From Flavobacteriaceae bacterium (GTDB lineage: Bacteria > Bacteroidota > Bacteroidia > Flavobacteriales > Flavobacteriaceae): 33,788 bases of DNA. How positions within the stretch are numbered: position 1 is the first letter of the stretch; each line of letters begins with the position of its first letter. The position numbers and the translations under genes were made by a program. The notes under the pieces are model-generated. The model was not told the DNA's origin. It worked only from the letters and a program-made list of their open reading frames with translations, and did no database searches. The stretch covers positions 1 to 33,788 of the forward strand of contig CANBOV010000029.1 of assembly GCA_947371275.1 (NCBI GenBank), read 5' to 3'. Below are positions 22,978-32,700 of the stretch, piece after piece.

Positions 22978-23129
22978 ATCTTGATTAAAATTATAATACT
23001 CCTGCAGGTATGCTATCTTTTTACGAATAATTTATTAAGCATAACCCGTAGTATTGATTAGTGCCTAATTTGTTCTTCAAAAGTAGAAATAATTTTATAG
23101 ATTTACCTATTGAATTTTATTACAAGCTT

Positions 23130-24188
23130 ATGTCCAAAAGTCATTTACGTAAAGATAAAACCTGTCTCAATTGCAGGCATGTTGTAGAAAAAAGATATTG
23201 TCCCAATTGTGGTCAAGAAAACACGGATACCCGCAAAACATTTCATCATTTGTTTGTACACTTTTTTGAAGACTTAACGCACTATGAAAATGCCTTTTGG
23301 AAAACAATTAAAAATTTATATTTACGACCTTCTTCCTTAACTAAAGAATATTTATCGGGCAAGCGACTTTCCTATTTGGCGCCGGTTCGTTTGTATATTT
23401 TCATCAGTTTTATCACCTTTTTTTTGATTGCATTACTTCCTAATAGTGAGGATGAATATATCAATGCGAATCAAACAATAACTTTGAAGGTTACCGGCAA
23501 AGATGGAAAGGTACATGATAGTATTATTAAGCAAAAGAAAATCAAGTTAGCCGACATATTAAAAGCAAATGAAGAAGAACAAAAGAAAAATCACCTTAGC
23601 AATGAAAAGATTAATGAAAGCTTTCTCAATTTTGGATATAAAAATCTTAGAGAACTTGATTCTTGTCAAAAAAACGGACCTTCTAATGAGAAATTAGATG
23701 AATGGGAATATTCAATTGTTAAAAAAACATTAATAGTAAAATCCAAGTATTCCCAACAAGAATTAATGGAGAAATTCTTTGAACAAGCTAAGCATGATTT
23801 CCCTAAAACCTTATTTATTTACATGCCGTTGTTTGCCTTTATCCTATGGTTATTCCATGGTAAGAAGCGATGGTATTACTTTGATCACGGCATCTTTACG
23901 CTACATTATTTTTCTTTCTTATTACTTTCTGTACTAATTATTGTTTTTTTTAGAAAGGGTATGGGATTAATGGCTGATAGCACCATTACTAATGTAATAA
24001 CTAAGATCGGTACTTATAGTGCTTATGCTTGGATGTTTTATTACTTTTTTCCAGCCCACCATCGTTTTTATGGCGAGACCCGAATTATTTCTTTTATGAA
24101 GAGCATTGCATTGTTTATTATCAATAGTATTTTAATGCTGGTGCTTCTTCTAATTTTTATGCTTTATACTTTTATCAACATTCATTAA
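23130..24188 (+). CDS. DUF3667 membrane protein with zinc-ribbon
   Basis: From the ATG at 23130 the protein has 352 residues. It opens with a zinc-ribbon-like pair of cysteine knuckles (C-x2-C at TCLNCRHVVEKRYCPNCGQ), then the family segment FHHLFVHFFEDLTHYENAFWKTIKNLYLRPSSLTKEYLSGKRLSYLAPVRLYIFISFITFF. A long soluble loop (about 120-230) separates the first membrane span from three or four C-terminal spans. DUF3667 proteins are found across Bacteroidetes and have no established role. A GTG at 23061 opens the frame earlier but adds 23 residues with no family support. The M28 peptidase gene begins one base after its stop, so the two are translationally coupled. Confidence 0.8.
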   Translation: MSKSHLRKDKTCLNCRHVVEKRYCPNCGQENTDTRKTFHHLFVHFFEDLTHYENAFWKTIKNLYLRPSSLTKEYLSGKRLSYLAPVRLYIFISFITFFLIALLPNSEDEYINANQTITLKVTGKDGKVHDSIIKQKKIKLADILKANEEEQKKNHLSNEKINESFLNFGYKNLRELDSCQKNGPSNEKLDEWEYSIVKKTLIVKSKYSQQELMEKFFEQAKHDFPKTLFIYMPLFAFILWLFHGKKRWYYFDHGIFTLHYFSFLLLSVLIIVFFRKGMGLMADSTITNVITKIGTYSAYAWMFYYFFPAHHRFYGETRIISFMKSIALFIINSILMLVLLLIFMLYTFINIH

Positions 24189-24189
24189 T

Positions 24190-25233
24190 ATGAAATTTCA
24201 TTTTACAAGAATAACAACGCTACTAGTTATAGCATCTTTATTTATTCAATGCGTTCCAGCTAAGCATACAGTGACTAATACAGGAGAAGCGCTTGATATA
24301 AACAATTATATTAAAGCTATTGCAACTGCAAGTTTACAGACCAACTTAACTGTTATTGCTTCCGACGAAATGGAAGGCCGAGATACAGGGAGTCAAGGAC
24401 AGAAGAAGGCGGGAAACTATTTAATAGCACAGTATAAAAAAGCTGGAATAAGTTTTCCTACGGGAGCGACTGATTATTACCAACATATACCTGCAGCCTA
24501 TCTCAATGCCAAATACAATGAAAATTTGTCTGATTCTGAAAACATTTGGGCTTTTATAGAAGGAACTGATAAGAAAGAGGAAATTGTAGTTATCTCGGCC
24601 CATTATGACCATGTGGGCATAAAAAAAGGAGAAGTGTACAATGGTGCGGATGATGATGGCTCGGGTACTGTAGCTATATTAGAAATGGCTAAGGCGTTTC
24701 AAAAAGCAAAAAATGAAGGACATGGACCAAGACGATCCATTTTAATATTGCACATGACGGGAGAAGAACACGGTTTACATGGTTCGCGTTACTATTCAGA
24801 AAACCCATTGTTTCCTTTAAAGAATACAGTTGCAGACATAAACATAGACATGATAGGAAGACGGGATAATTTGCACCCAGATACTAATGACTACGTCTAT
24901 GTTATTGGCTCTGATTATTTGTCGACTGATTTGTATAACATTTGTGAAAGTGTAAATCAAAAATACATTCATCTTACTCTTGATTATAAATACAATGATA
25001 AGAAAGACCCTAATCGTTTTTATTATCGCTCTGACCATTACAATTTTGGCAAAAATGGTGTTCCAGCAGTTTTTCTATTTAATGGAACACATGCAGATTA
25101 TCACAAAGCAACGGATGAAGTAAGCAAAATAGAATTTGATGCCTTAACCAAAAGAACGCAATATGGATTTGCAATAGCATGGGAGATTGCCAATAGAAAC
25201 GATAAATTAGTGGTAGACAAGACTGATAAATAA
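24190..25233 (+). CDS. M28-family zinc metallopeptidase lipoprotein
   Basis: A 347-residue zinc peptidase. Residues 1-20 are a lipoprotein signal ending LFIQ-C21. The M28 core has the zinc ligands H138 (SAHYDHVG), D154 (GADDDGSGT) and D220 (NIDMIGR), with E192-E193 (TGEEHG, catalytic and ligand) and the last ligand in HADYHKATDE. All expected active-site residues are present. It should release N-terminal amino acids from peptides in the periplasm or on the surface. It follows the DUF3667 gene with a one-base gap, an association whose meaning is unclear. Confidence 0.88.
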   Translation: MKFHFTRITTLLVIASLFIQCVPAKHTVTNTGEALDINNYIKAIATASLQTNLTVIASDEMEGRDTGSQGQKKAGNYLIAQYKKAGISFPTGATDYYQHIPAAYLNAKYNENLSDSENIWAFIEGTDKKEEIVVISAHYDHVGIKKGEVYNGADDDGSGTVAILEMAKAFQKAKNEGHGPRRSILILHMTGEEHGLHGSRYYSENPLFPLKNTVADINIDMIGRRDNLHPDTNDYVYVIGSDYLSTDLYNICESVNQKYIHLTLDYKYNDKKDPNRFYYRSDHYNFGKNGVPAVFLFNGTHADYHKATDEVSKIEFDALTKRTQYGFAIAWEIANRNDKLVVDKTDK

Positions 25234-25507
25234 GGATTGCCTGAATACTTTCAAAGATTTATAAATTTTGTTATTGGATACTAGTAATTCTAATTATTAC
25301 CAACCGGAGTTTTGCTAAAAGGAAGTAAACAATAAAGAAATGACAACTGGAAAGTCATAAGCAGTAAGCAACCTTCTTTTGAAAAAAATAATATCTAACA
25401 ATAAGGCATTACTGAAACGATAAAAAAATGAAGAACATAAAATCGAACACCTAAATGATAATTTTATTGACTAATTAAAAAGGAAAGAAAAATAAACCAA
25501 TATAAAC
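25234..25507. other. Gene-free AT-rich stretch before tRNA-His terminator
   Basis: No coding frame, hairpin of note or promoter match stands out. It separates the M28 peptidase gene (+) from the tRNA-His unit (-). Confidence 0.55.
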
Positions 25508-25536
25508 AAAAAAAGCCTCCATTACTGGAGGCTTTT
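25508..25536 (-). terminator. Terminator of the tRNA-His transcript
   Basis: AAAAGCCTCC (25511-25520) and GGAGGCTTTT (25527-25536) are perfect complements around ATTACT. On the minus strand the stem is followed by seven T (25514-25508), directly downstream of tRNA-His. Confidence 0.8.
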
Positions 25537-25544
25537 GGTTTTTG

Positions 25545-25619
<75 letters not shown>

Positions 25620-25706
25620 ATTTGTTTTGCCTAACAAAGCCAAGGCTTCATTTGCGAGTGCAAATATACTCTAAAAGTTATGTTATGCAAAGATTTTTTA
25701 TGTTTT

Positions 25707-26423
25707 TTAAATCAAATCTCCTAAGCTATTGACAGCCAAATATCTTTCGGCTGTGTAACCTTCTGCATGCTCTACCCCTATTATTCTTCCAAAATCCATA
25801 GAGCGGAATAAGATGCTATTCAAGAAGTTTTTTGTTGCAATAGGAGTTATAGGTTCGTTGGAGTTTTTAGAATAAAACTGAGAACTGTAGGCCATAATTG
25901 ATTCTTTCTTTACCTCAATAAAATCGGAGATGTCAACGACAAAATCGGGTTCGATGTTTTTCCATTGTAAATAATGATATACTACTTTTGGTCTCCAGGC
26001 CTCTTGAGATTGGCCGTCATAAACGGTCTCTATTTTTCTTAATCCTGATAAGAAACAAGCATCAGAAACTAGTTTACTTCCTTTGGCATGATCTATATGT
26101 CGATCATCTATAGCATTGCAAAGCACAATTTCAGGGCGGTATTTTCGAAGTATATGAATTATTTTTAATTGATGTTCTTCGTCATTAACAAAAAAGCCAT
26201 CGCGCATATTTAAATTTTCACGTATAGAAATACCTAAAATAGAAGCTGCCAAAGCTGCTTCGGTGTCTCTTATTTCTGCTGACCCTCTGGTACCTAGTTC
26301 CCCACGGGTTAAGTCTATGATGCCTACTTTTTTGCCTAGAGAGATCTCTTTGGCAATAGTACCACTACAACCCAATTCTACATCATCTGGATGAGCACCG
26401 AAAGCTAGTATATCTAATTTCAT
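25707..26423 (-). CDS. bshB1: Bacillithiol biosynthesis deacetylase BshB1
   Basis: BshB1 is a zinc-dependent LmbE/PIG-L deacetylase that removes acetyl from GlcNAc-malate, the second step of bacillithiol synthesis. The 238-residue protein has the family motifs A10-H-P-D-D14 and H109-I-D-H112 as zinc ligands, and the segment LTRGELGTRGSAEIRDTEAALAASILG found in BshB1 proteins. It lies 35 bases after the menF stop, with an exact TATTTTTG on the minus strand at 26443-26450, so it may have its own promoter. The tRNA-His gene follows about 90 bases downstream. Bacillithiol is the main thiol in many Bacteroidetes, which fits the taxonomic guess. Confidence 0.9.
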   Translation of the reverse strand: MKLDILAFGAHPDDVELGCSGTIAKEISLGKKVGIIDLTRGELGTRGSAEIRDTEAALAASILGISIRENLNMRDGFFVNDEEHQLKIIHILRKYRPEIVLCNAIDDRHIDHAKGSKLVSDACFLSGLRKIETVYDGQSQEAWRPKVVYHYLQWKNIEPDFVVDISDFIEVKKESIMAYSSQFYSKNSNEPITPIATKNFLNSILFRSMDFGRIIGVEHAEGYTAERYLAVNSLGDLI

Positions 26424-26442
26424 TACATTCTTTATTAAAGCG

Positions 26443-26450
26443 CAAAAATA
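26443..26450 (-). promoter_or_regulatory. -7 element upstream of bshB1
   Basis: TATTTTTG on the minus strand fits TAnnTTTG exactly and ends 19 bases before the bshB1 start. No clear -33 element is visible, so its use is uncertain. Confidence 0.35.
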
Positions 26451-26458
26451 GGAATAAT

Positions 26459-27523
26459 TTAACAGATTATCTTTTTCATAGTCATCGATTTATTGACTGT
26501 CTCCATATATTCTGCTTTAGGGTCACTGTCTTTGGTTATTCCACCACCAATAAAAATAGTAGCATTTTCATTTTCAACTTTCATACATCGTAAGTTGACA
26601 AACAAATCAGATTGTTGTGTTCTAAAAGTAGCGATATCAATATTAAGTTCTCCTAAAAAACCAGCATAATATTCTCGATTATAGCCCTCATTTTGAGCGA
26701 TAAACTCTTTTGCATTTTGTCGTGGCAAACCACATACAGCTGGGGTTGGGTGTAAAGCATTAATAATTACTTTTAATCCTTTTTTATTTTTAATCTTGGC
26801 TGAAATATCGGTTTTAATATGAATTAAATTTCCAGCATTAATAGTATATGGACTTGAGATCGTAATCTCTTTGACAATATTGGTAAGGCTATTGACAATA
26901 AAATCGGTTACCATTTGTTGTTCTTCTTTTTCCTTTGTTCCCCATTCTAAAGTCATACTCCCTCTTGCTAACTGTGTCCCTGCTAAAGCAACGGTATTAA
27001 TGTCGTTATCTTGTATTTTTAAAAATTGTTCTGGAGTAGCACCTAACCATAGCCCAATTTTAGGATGGTAAAAACAGTATTTAAAAGCGAAAGGATAATT
27101 GGATATCATTCGTTTAATAGAAAGTTCTATACTAAAATTGGGCAGTGCTACTTTTTCTCTTCTTGAAACAACTACTTTAGAAAATTGCTGATTATTAATC
27201 GCCGATATACACTTTTCAACTAGATTTTCATAAAAATCATTTCCTAATGGTTGGGGTTCAAAAGTATTGGTAGACTCTAGAGTAACGTCTCGAAAATGTA
27301 TCTTTTCTACTAAAACATCGGAATAAATTAAAGGGATAAACGGAAAAGTATCTGATTCATAGGGTGCAAAAACAAACCCTTTCTCTTCAAAATGTTCGGT
27401 AAAATAAAGATGGTCATTTTTTTGAAAAAGGCCAACAATCCGTTCCGATTCTGGCTTGCAAAAAATAACAAAAGGCAGATTCTGTTCTTGATGCGTCTTA
27501 ACTTTTAAGAATAAATCGGTCAT
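26459..27523 (-). CDS. menF: Isochorismate synthase, MenF-like
   Basis: The 354-residue product is a chorismate-utilising enzyme. Its C-terminal half has the conserved segments KVVVSRREKVAL, GLWLGATPEQFLKI, TVALAGTQLARG, LHPTPAVCGLPRQNAKEFI, YAGFLGELN and IFIGGGITKDSDPKAEYMET. The 'ALAGT' and 'PTPAVCG' stretches are typical of isochorismate synthases rather than anthranilate synthases. The reaction, chorismate to isochorismate, is the first step to menaquinone, the main respiratory quinone in this phylum. Its ATG follows directly on the stop of the thioesterase gene (no gap), so the two are coupled. A siderophore EntC role is the alternative, but no siderophore genes are nearby. Confidence 0.88.
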   Translation of the reverse strand: MTDLFLKVKTHQEQNLPFVIFCKPESERIVGLFQKNDHLYFTEHFEEKGFVFAPYESDTFPFIPLIYSDVLVEKIHFRDVTLESTNTFEPQPLGNDFYENLVEKCISAINNQQFSKVVVSRREKVALPNFSIELSIKRMISNYPFAFKYCFYHPKIGLWLGATPEQFLKIQDNDINTVALAGTQLARGSMTLEWGTKEKEEQQMVTDFIVNSLTNIVKEITISSPYTINAGNLIHIKTDISAKIKNKKGLKVIINALHPTPAVCGLPRQNAKEFIAQNEGYNREYYAGFLGELNIDIATFRTQQSDLFVNLRCMKVENENATIFIGGGITKDSDPKAEYMETVNKSMTMKKIIC

Positions 27524-27946
27524 TTAGCGGCGGGGTAAAATCATGTTAGTAAGTTTACAAAGAGAGATGATTTTATCGTTTTCATCTGTTATCTTAATTT
27601 CCCAAAGGTGTAGACTGCGTCCTTGGTGAATAATTTTGGCTGTACAAAAAACAGTTCCTTCCCTTTTACTTCTCAAGTGGTTGGCTGCTATTTCTATTCC
27701 TCTTGCTTCTTGTTTTTCGGGATTGATAAACATCATGGATGCAGCACTCCCAACACTTTCAGCTAAAGCCACAGTAGCGCCGCCGTGCAATAAACCCATT
27801 GGTTGGTGCACTCTAGAATTAACGGGCATTTTGGCTGTTAGGTAACCTTCCCCTGCATCAATGTATTCTATTTCTAAAGTTTCCATTAGGGTGTTTTTAC
27901 TCCAGTCATTACAAAGTTGGAGCATTTTATCTTTATCAAATGGCAT
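27524..27946 (-). CDS. menI: Hotdog thioesterase, likely DHNA-CoA thioesterase MenI
   Basis: A 140-residue PaaI-type hotdog thioesterase with the active-site pattern HQPMGLLHGGATVALAESVGSAAS, followed by IEIAANHLRSKREGTVFCTAKIIHQGRSLHLWEIKI. In menaquinone synthesis MenI hydrolyses 1,4-dihydroxy-2-naphthoyl-CoA. The assignment to MenI rests on its exact junction with menF, whose start codon follows the stop without a gap. By sequence alone it could be any PaaI-like acyl-CoA thioesterase. No other men genes lie in the window. Confidence 0.72.
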   Translation of the reverse strand: MPFDKDKMLQLCNDWSKNTLMETLEIEYIDAGEGYLTAKMPVNSRVHQPMGLLHGGATVALAESVGSAASMMFINPEKQEARGIEIAANHLRSKREGTVFCTAKIIHQGRSLHLWEIKITDENDKIISLCKLTNMILPRR

Positions 27947-28133
27947 AGTTTTTTTTGTAAAAATAACATTAATTTGCCATTCTTAAAAACAATTTAAAAA
28001 TGCACCATAGGTTATAGTCATACTAAAATTAACTTTTTTACGTTACTTATAGGAATCAATTTTAGAATCAACTGATTTTCTGATTTTCAAATTTTCAAAT
28101 TAATACTTACATTTACCAAAATTCAAAATATCC

Positions 28134-29675
28134 ATGCGCAAATACCTATTTTTACTTATTATCGGTTTGTCAATTACTATGAGTTCGTGTCGTCAAGACT
28201 TTGTTTTTGAAAACAGTAAAACAGGCGACCTAACTTTTTCGAAGGACACGGTATATTTGGATACGGTATTTACAAATATAGGCTCTAGTACTTATACCTT
28301 AAAAGTTTATAACAAGACCAATAAAGACATTAAAATACCGACGATTCAATTTGGAAAAGGGCTAAATTCCAAATATAGAATGACTGTAGATGGTATGACA
28401 GGCGAGAATGGTAACAATCATATTTTTCATAATGTAGAGCTTTTGGCTAAAGACAGTTTGTATATCTTTATCGAAGTCACTTCAGATGTAGCGGTAGCTA
28501 ATCCAACTGATTTCTTATACACGGATCAGATACGATTAGGTACTGAAACTGATTATCAAAAAGTAGAATTGGTTACCTTAATTCAAGATGCTTATTTTTT
28601 ATATCCAAAACGATTTGCAGATGGATCTACCGAAACCTTGCCTATTGGCACTGATCAAATCTATGGCTTTTATTTAGACGCAAGTGACCCTATTAATGGA
28701 AATGAATATGAATGGGGAAATGACAAACCCTATGTTGTTTATGGCTATGCAGCGGTACCTACAGGAAAAACGCTGAACATTCATGCAGGAGCGAGAGTAC
28801 ATTTTCATGCCGATTCAGGACTTATCATAGGCAATGGTGGTTCATTAAAAATTAATGGTAATTATTCAACACCCGGCACCTTAGATAATGAGGTTATTAT
28901 TGAAGGAGACCGTTTAGAACCTGATTTCTCGGATGTACCAGGACAATGGGGGACGATATGGCTTACCGACGGCAGCACTAATAATGAGATCAACCATTTA
29001 ACTTTAAAGAATTCTACCGTAGGATTATTGATAGATCATAATGATGGGAATTTCATGACTATTAAAAATACCCAAATCTATAACGCTGCTAACATTGGTA
29101 TCTATGCCAAAACCGCTAAAATTAAGGGAGAAAATATTGTAATCAATTCTACGGGTCAATACAGTTTAGCTTGTACACTTGGCGGTTCCTACGAGTTTAA
29201 ACAATGTACTTTTAATAATAATTGGTCAAGCTCAAGCCAGTTGGCTGTTCGTATTGACAATTATTATAAAAAAGAGGACAATACTCATGAAGTCTTTGCT
29301 TTGGATCAAGCCGATTTTAAAAACTGTATTATTTCGGGTTCTAATCAAGTTGAACTTTTATTATTTAAGGATCCTGCTAAGGCTTTTAATACTTCTTTTA
29401 CGAAGTGCTTGATTAAATTTAACTCAACAGCTTACAGTAGTTTTGGTGAATATAATTTCTTATATGATATTACAAATACTGAGATTAAAAAGAATAAGAA
29501 AACTGATTTCCTAGATGTTTACAATAACAAATTAGTAATTGGAGATGCATCGGATGCTAATGGCTTTGGTGATGACTTAGGTATTTCGCAAGATGTGACT
29601 GGAGCTCCAAGACAACTTACTGGAGTAACTGTTGATGTTGGTGCCTACCAGCATATTACGTTCCCTACCAATTAA
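28134..29675 (+). CDS. Beta-helix repeat lipoprotein
   Basis: The 513-residue protein has a lipoprotein signal ending ITMSS-C19. Residues 25-150 form an Ig-like beta region (TFSKDTVYLDTVFTNIGSSTYTLKVYNKTNKDI). Residues 220-400 repeat short strands such as INGNYSTPGTLDNEVIIEGD, NEINHLTLKNSTVGLLIDHNDGN and FMTIKNTQIYNAANIGIYAK. This is the spacing of a right-handed parallel beta-helix. It ends with DVTGAPRQLTGVTVDVGAYQ, a common tail in Bacteroidetes surface beta-helix proteins. Polysaccharide binding or breakdown is usual for this fold, but I see no catalytic residues I can name. It stands alone between menI (divergent) and purL. Confidence 0.78.
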   Translation: MRKYLFLLIIGLSITMSSCRQDFVFENSKTGDLTFSKDTVYLDTVFTNIGSSTYTLKVYNKTNKDIKIPTIQFGKGLNSKYRMTVDGMTGENGNNHIFHNVELLAKDSLYIFIEVTSDVAVANPTDFLYTDQIRLGTETDYQKVELVTLIQDAYFLYPKRFADGSTETLPIGTDQIYGFYLDASDPINGNEYEWGNDKPYVVYGYAAVPTGKTLNIHAGARVHFHADSGLIIGNGGSLKINGNYSTPGTLDNEVIIEGDRLEPDFSDVPGQWGTIWLTDGSTNNEINHLTLKNSTVGLLIDHNDGNFMTIKNTQIYNAANIGIYAKTAKIKGENIVINSTGQYSLACTLGGSYEFKQCTFNNNWSSSSQLAVRIDNYYKKEDNTHEVFALDQADFKNCIISGSNQVELLLFKDPAKAFNTSFTKCLIKFNSTAYSSFGEYNFLYDITNTEIKKNKKTDFLDVYNNKLVIGDASDANGFGDDLGISQDVTGAPRQLTGVTVDVGAYQHITFPTN

Positions 29676-29713
29676 TTTTTTTAAAACAGATTTTAGGTTT
29701 CGTTTATTTACTC

Positions 29714-29721
29714 TAAATTTG
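29714..29721 (+). promoter_or_regulatory. -7 element upstream of purL
   Basis: TAAATTTG matches TAnnTTTG exactly and ends 29 bases before the purL ATG. No clear -33 TTG is present. Confidence 0.45.
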
Positions 29722-29750
29722 CATTTACAACAACAACTAAAAATAATACA

Positions 29751-32700
29751 ATGATTCATTTCTTCGGAAACGAAAGTACTACTGTTTTTGCCGTTCAAAC
29801 GCAAAACGAGCTTTCGGCAGAAACCATCTCAAAATTAAACTGGCTTTTTGGAAATGTAACTAAAATAGAAAAATCCGTCCTGACGGATTTTTTTATTGGT
29901 CCTAGAGCCACGATGATCACCCCTTGGAGCACTAACGCCGTCGAAATAACTCAGAACATGGGAATTTCGGACATCGTTAGAATCGAAGAATTTGAAAGAA
30001 TTAGTGCAGATTTTACTGGTTTTGACCCTATGTTATCTCAAAAGTATGCTGAGCTTAATCAAGCTATTTACACGTTCAACATTCAACCGGAGCCTATTTT
30101 AAACATTGATGATATAGAGGCTTACAATAAACAAGAAGGGTTGGCCCTAAGTAGTGAAGAAGTTGATTACTTAATTCAATTGGCTTATAAATTAAAGCGG
30201 TCATTGACTGACTCAGAGATATTTGCCTTTTCCCAAGCGAATTCAGAACATTGCCGTCATAAAATCTTCAATGGGACCTTTGTAATCGACGGAGTGACCA
30301 AACCAACGTCATTATTTAAATTAATTAAGAAAACCTCTGAAACAAATCCAAATGAAATTGTATCGGCCTATAAAGATAATGTAGCCTTTGTTAAGGGGCC
30401 CAAAATAACCCAATTTGCGCCTAAACGTGCGGACCTACCCGACTTTTATGAAGAAAAAGAATTCGAGTCGGTTTTGTCTTTAAAAGCAGAGACCCACAAC
30501 TTCCCTACTACTGTAGAACCTTTTAATGGCGCTGCTACTGGTTCGGGCGGAGAGATTCGTGATCGTTTAGCGGGTGGTCAAGGTTCGTTGCCTTTAGCAG
30601 GAACTGCGGTATACATGACTTCTTATTCGCGTTTAAACGCTGCTAGGCCATGGGAAAAAAATATGAGCGAACGAAAATGGTTGTATCAAACTCCGATGGA
30701 CATCTTGATCAAAGCATCGAATGGCGCTTCTGATTTTGGAAATAAATTTGGACAACCGCTAATCACTGGATCCTTGTTAACCTTTGAGCATGAAGAAGGC
30801 AACCGTAAACTAGGATATGACAAAGTTATTATGCAAGCTGGAGGAATTGGTTATGGGAAATTGGACCAAGCTATTAAAAAGAAACCCCAAGCTGGAGATA
30901 AAATTGTGATCCTTGGGGGAGAAAACTATAGAATTGGAATGGGAGGAGCGGCAGTATCATCTGCAGACACAGGTGCCTTTGGTTCTGGAATTGAATTGAA
31001 TGCTATTCAGCGCTCTAATCCTGAAATGCAAAAGCGCGTTGCTAATGCTATCAGAGGATTGGTAGAAAGCGATAATAACCCTATCGTATCGATACACGAT
31101 CATGGTGCGGGTGGTCATTTAAACTGTTTGTCTGAGTTGGTTGAAGAAACCGGTGGATTGATAAACTTAGACACATTACCTGTAGGTGACCCTACCCTTT
31201 CGGCTAAGGAAATTATCGGTAATGAATCACAGGAGCGAATGGGATTGGTAATTGGTCAAGAGGACATTGCCATTTTACAAAAAATAGCCGACCGTGAGCG
31301 CTCTCCGATGTACCAAGTGGGAGATGTAACCAAGGACCATCGCTTTACATTTGAATCGAAATCAACAGGGGCAAAACCTATGGATTATGCTTTGGAAGAT
31401 TTCTTTGGTAGTTCGCCAAAAACTATCATGACGGATAAAACTATAAAAAGAGAATATACGGATTTGGTTTATATCCAAGAAAACATACCTACCTATTTAG
31501 AACAAGTATTGCGTTTAGAAGCAGTGGCATGTAAAGATTGGTTAACTAATAAAGTAGACCGTTGTGTGGGAGGTAAAGTAGCTAAACAACAATGTGTTGG
31601 GCCGTTACAATTGCCGCTGAATAACGTGGGAGTAATGGCATTAGATTATCATGGCAAAGAAGGGATTGCAACCTCTATTGGTCACGCCCCTATTTCGGCA
31701 TTGATTGATCCTGCAGCTGGAAGCAGGAATGCTATTGCTGAAGCATTATCTAATCTTGTATTTGCACCTTTAAAAGATAATATAAATAGTGTTTCTTTAT
31801 CGGCTAACTGGATGTGGGCATGTAAAAATGAAGGAGAAGACGCTCGCTTATATAAAGCGGTGCAAGCTTGTTCTGATTTTGCAATTGAATTAGGCATAAA
31901 CATTCCTACGGGTAAAGATTCATTGTCGATGAAACAAAAATATCCAAATGATGAAGTGATAGCGCCAGGAACGGTTATCATTTCGGCTGCTGGAAACTGT
32001 TCGAATATCACAAAAGTAGTAGAACCTGTGCTTCAAAAAAGTGGAGGCTCTATTTATTATATAAATTTATCACAAGATGATTTTAAATTGGGTGGCAGTT
32101 CCTTTGCTCAAATATTAAATAAAATAGGAAATGAAACTCCTACCATTAAAGATTCTGACTATTTTAAAAGAACTTTTAATACTATTCAAAACCTAATCAA
32201 AGACCGTCAAATTATGGCAGGGCACGATATTGGAAGCGGAGGTTTAATCACTACGTTATTGGAAATGTGTTTTGCTGATTTATCTTTAGGAGCTACCCTT
32301 GACTTCTCTTCTTTTAAAGAAAAAGATTTAGTTAAAATACTATTTGCTGAAAATATTGGAATTGTACTTCAGGCGAAAGACGATAGGGTTTTTGAAGCGG
32401 CTTTTAGTGGATTAGAATACTTTAAAATTGGAAAAGCGACTGTGACGGATACCTTAGCAATTGGAGATTGGAATTTTACTGTTTCTAAATTAAGGGACGT
32501 TTGGTTTGAGACCTCTTATTTACTTGACCAAAAGCAAAGTAAAAATAATAAAGCGCTGGAGCGTTATGACCATTATAAACACCAACCCTTACGCTATCAA
32601 TTTCCAACACATTTTACAGGTGTAAAACCGGCAATTGACGCTACGAAGCCAAGACCCAAGGCGGCAATTATTCGCGAAAAAGGAAGTAATTCGGAACGTG

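Noticed and set aside
23061..23129. GTG start of the DUF3667 protein
   Set aside because: The 23 added residues are not part of the family, and ATG 23130 gives the zinc-ribbon at the N-terminus.
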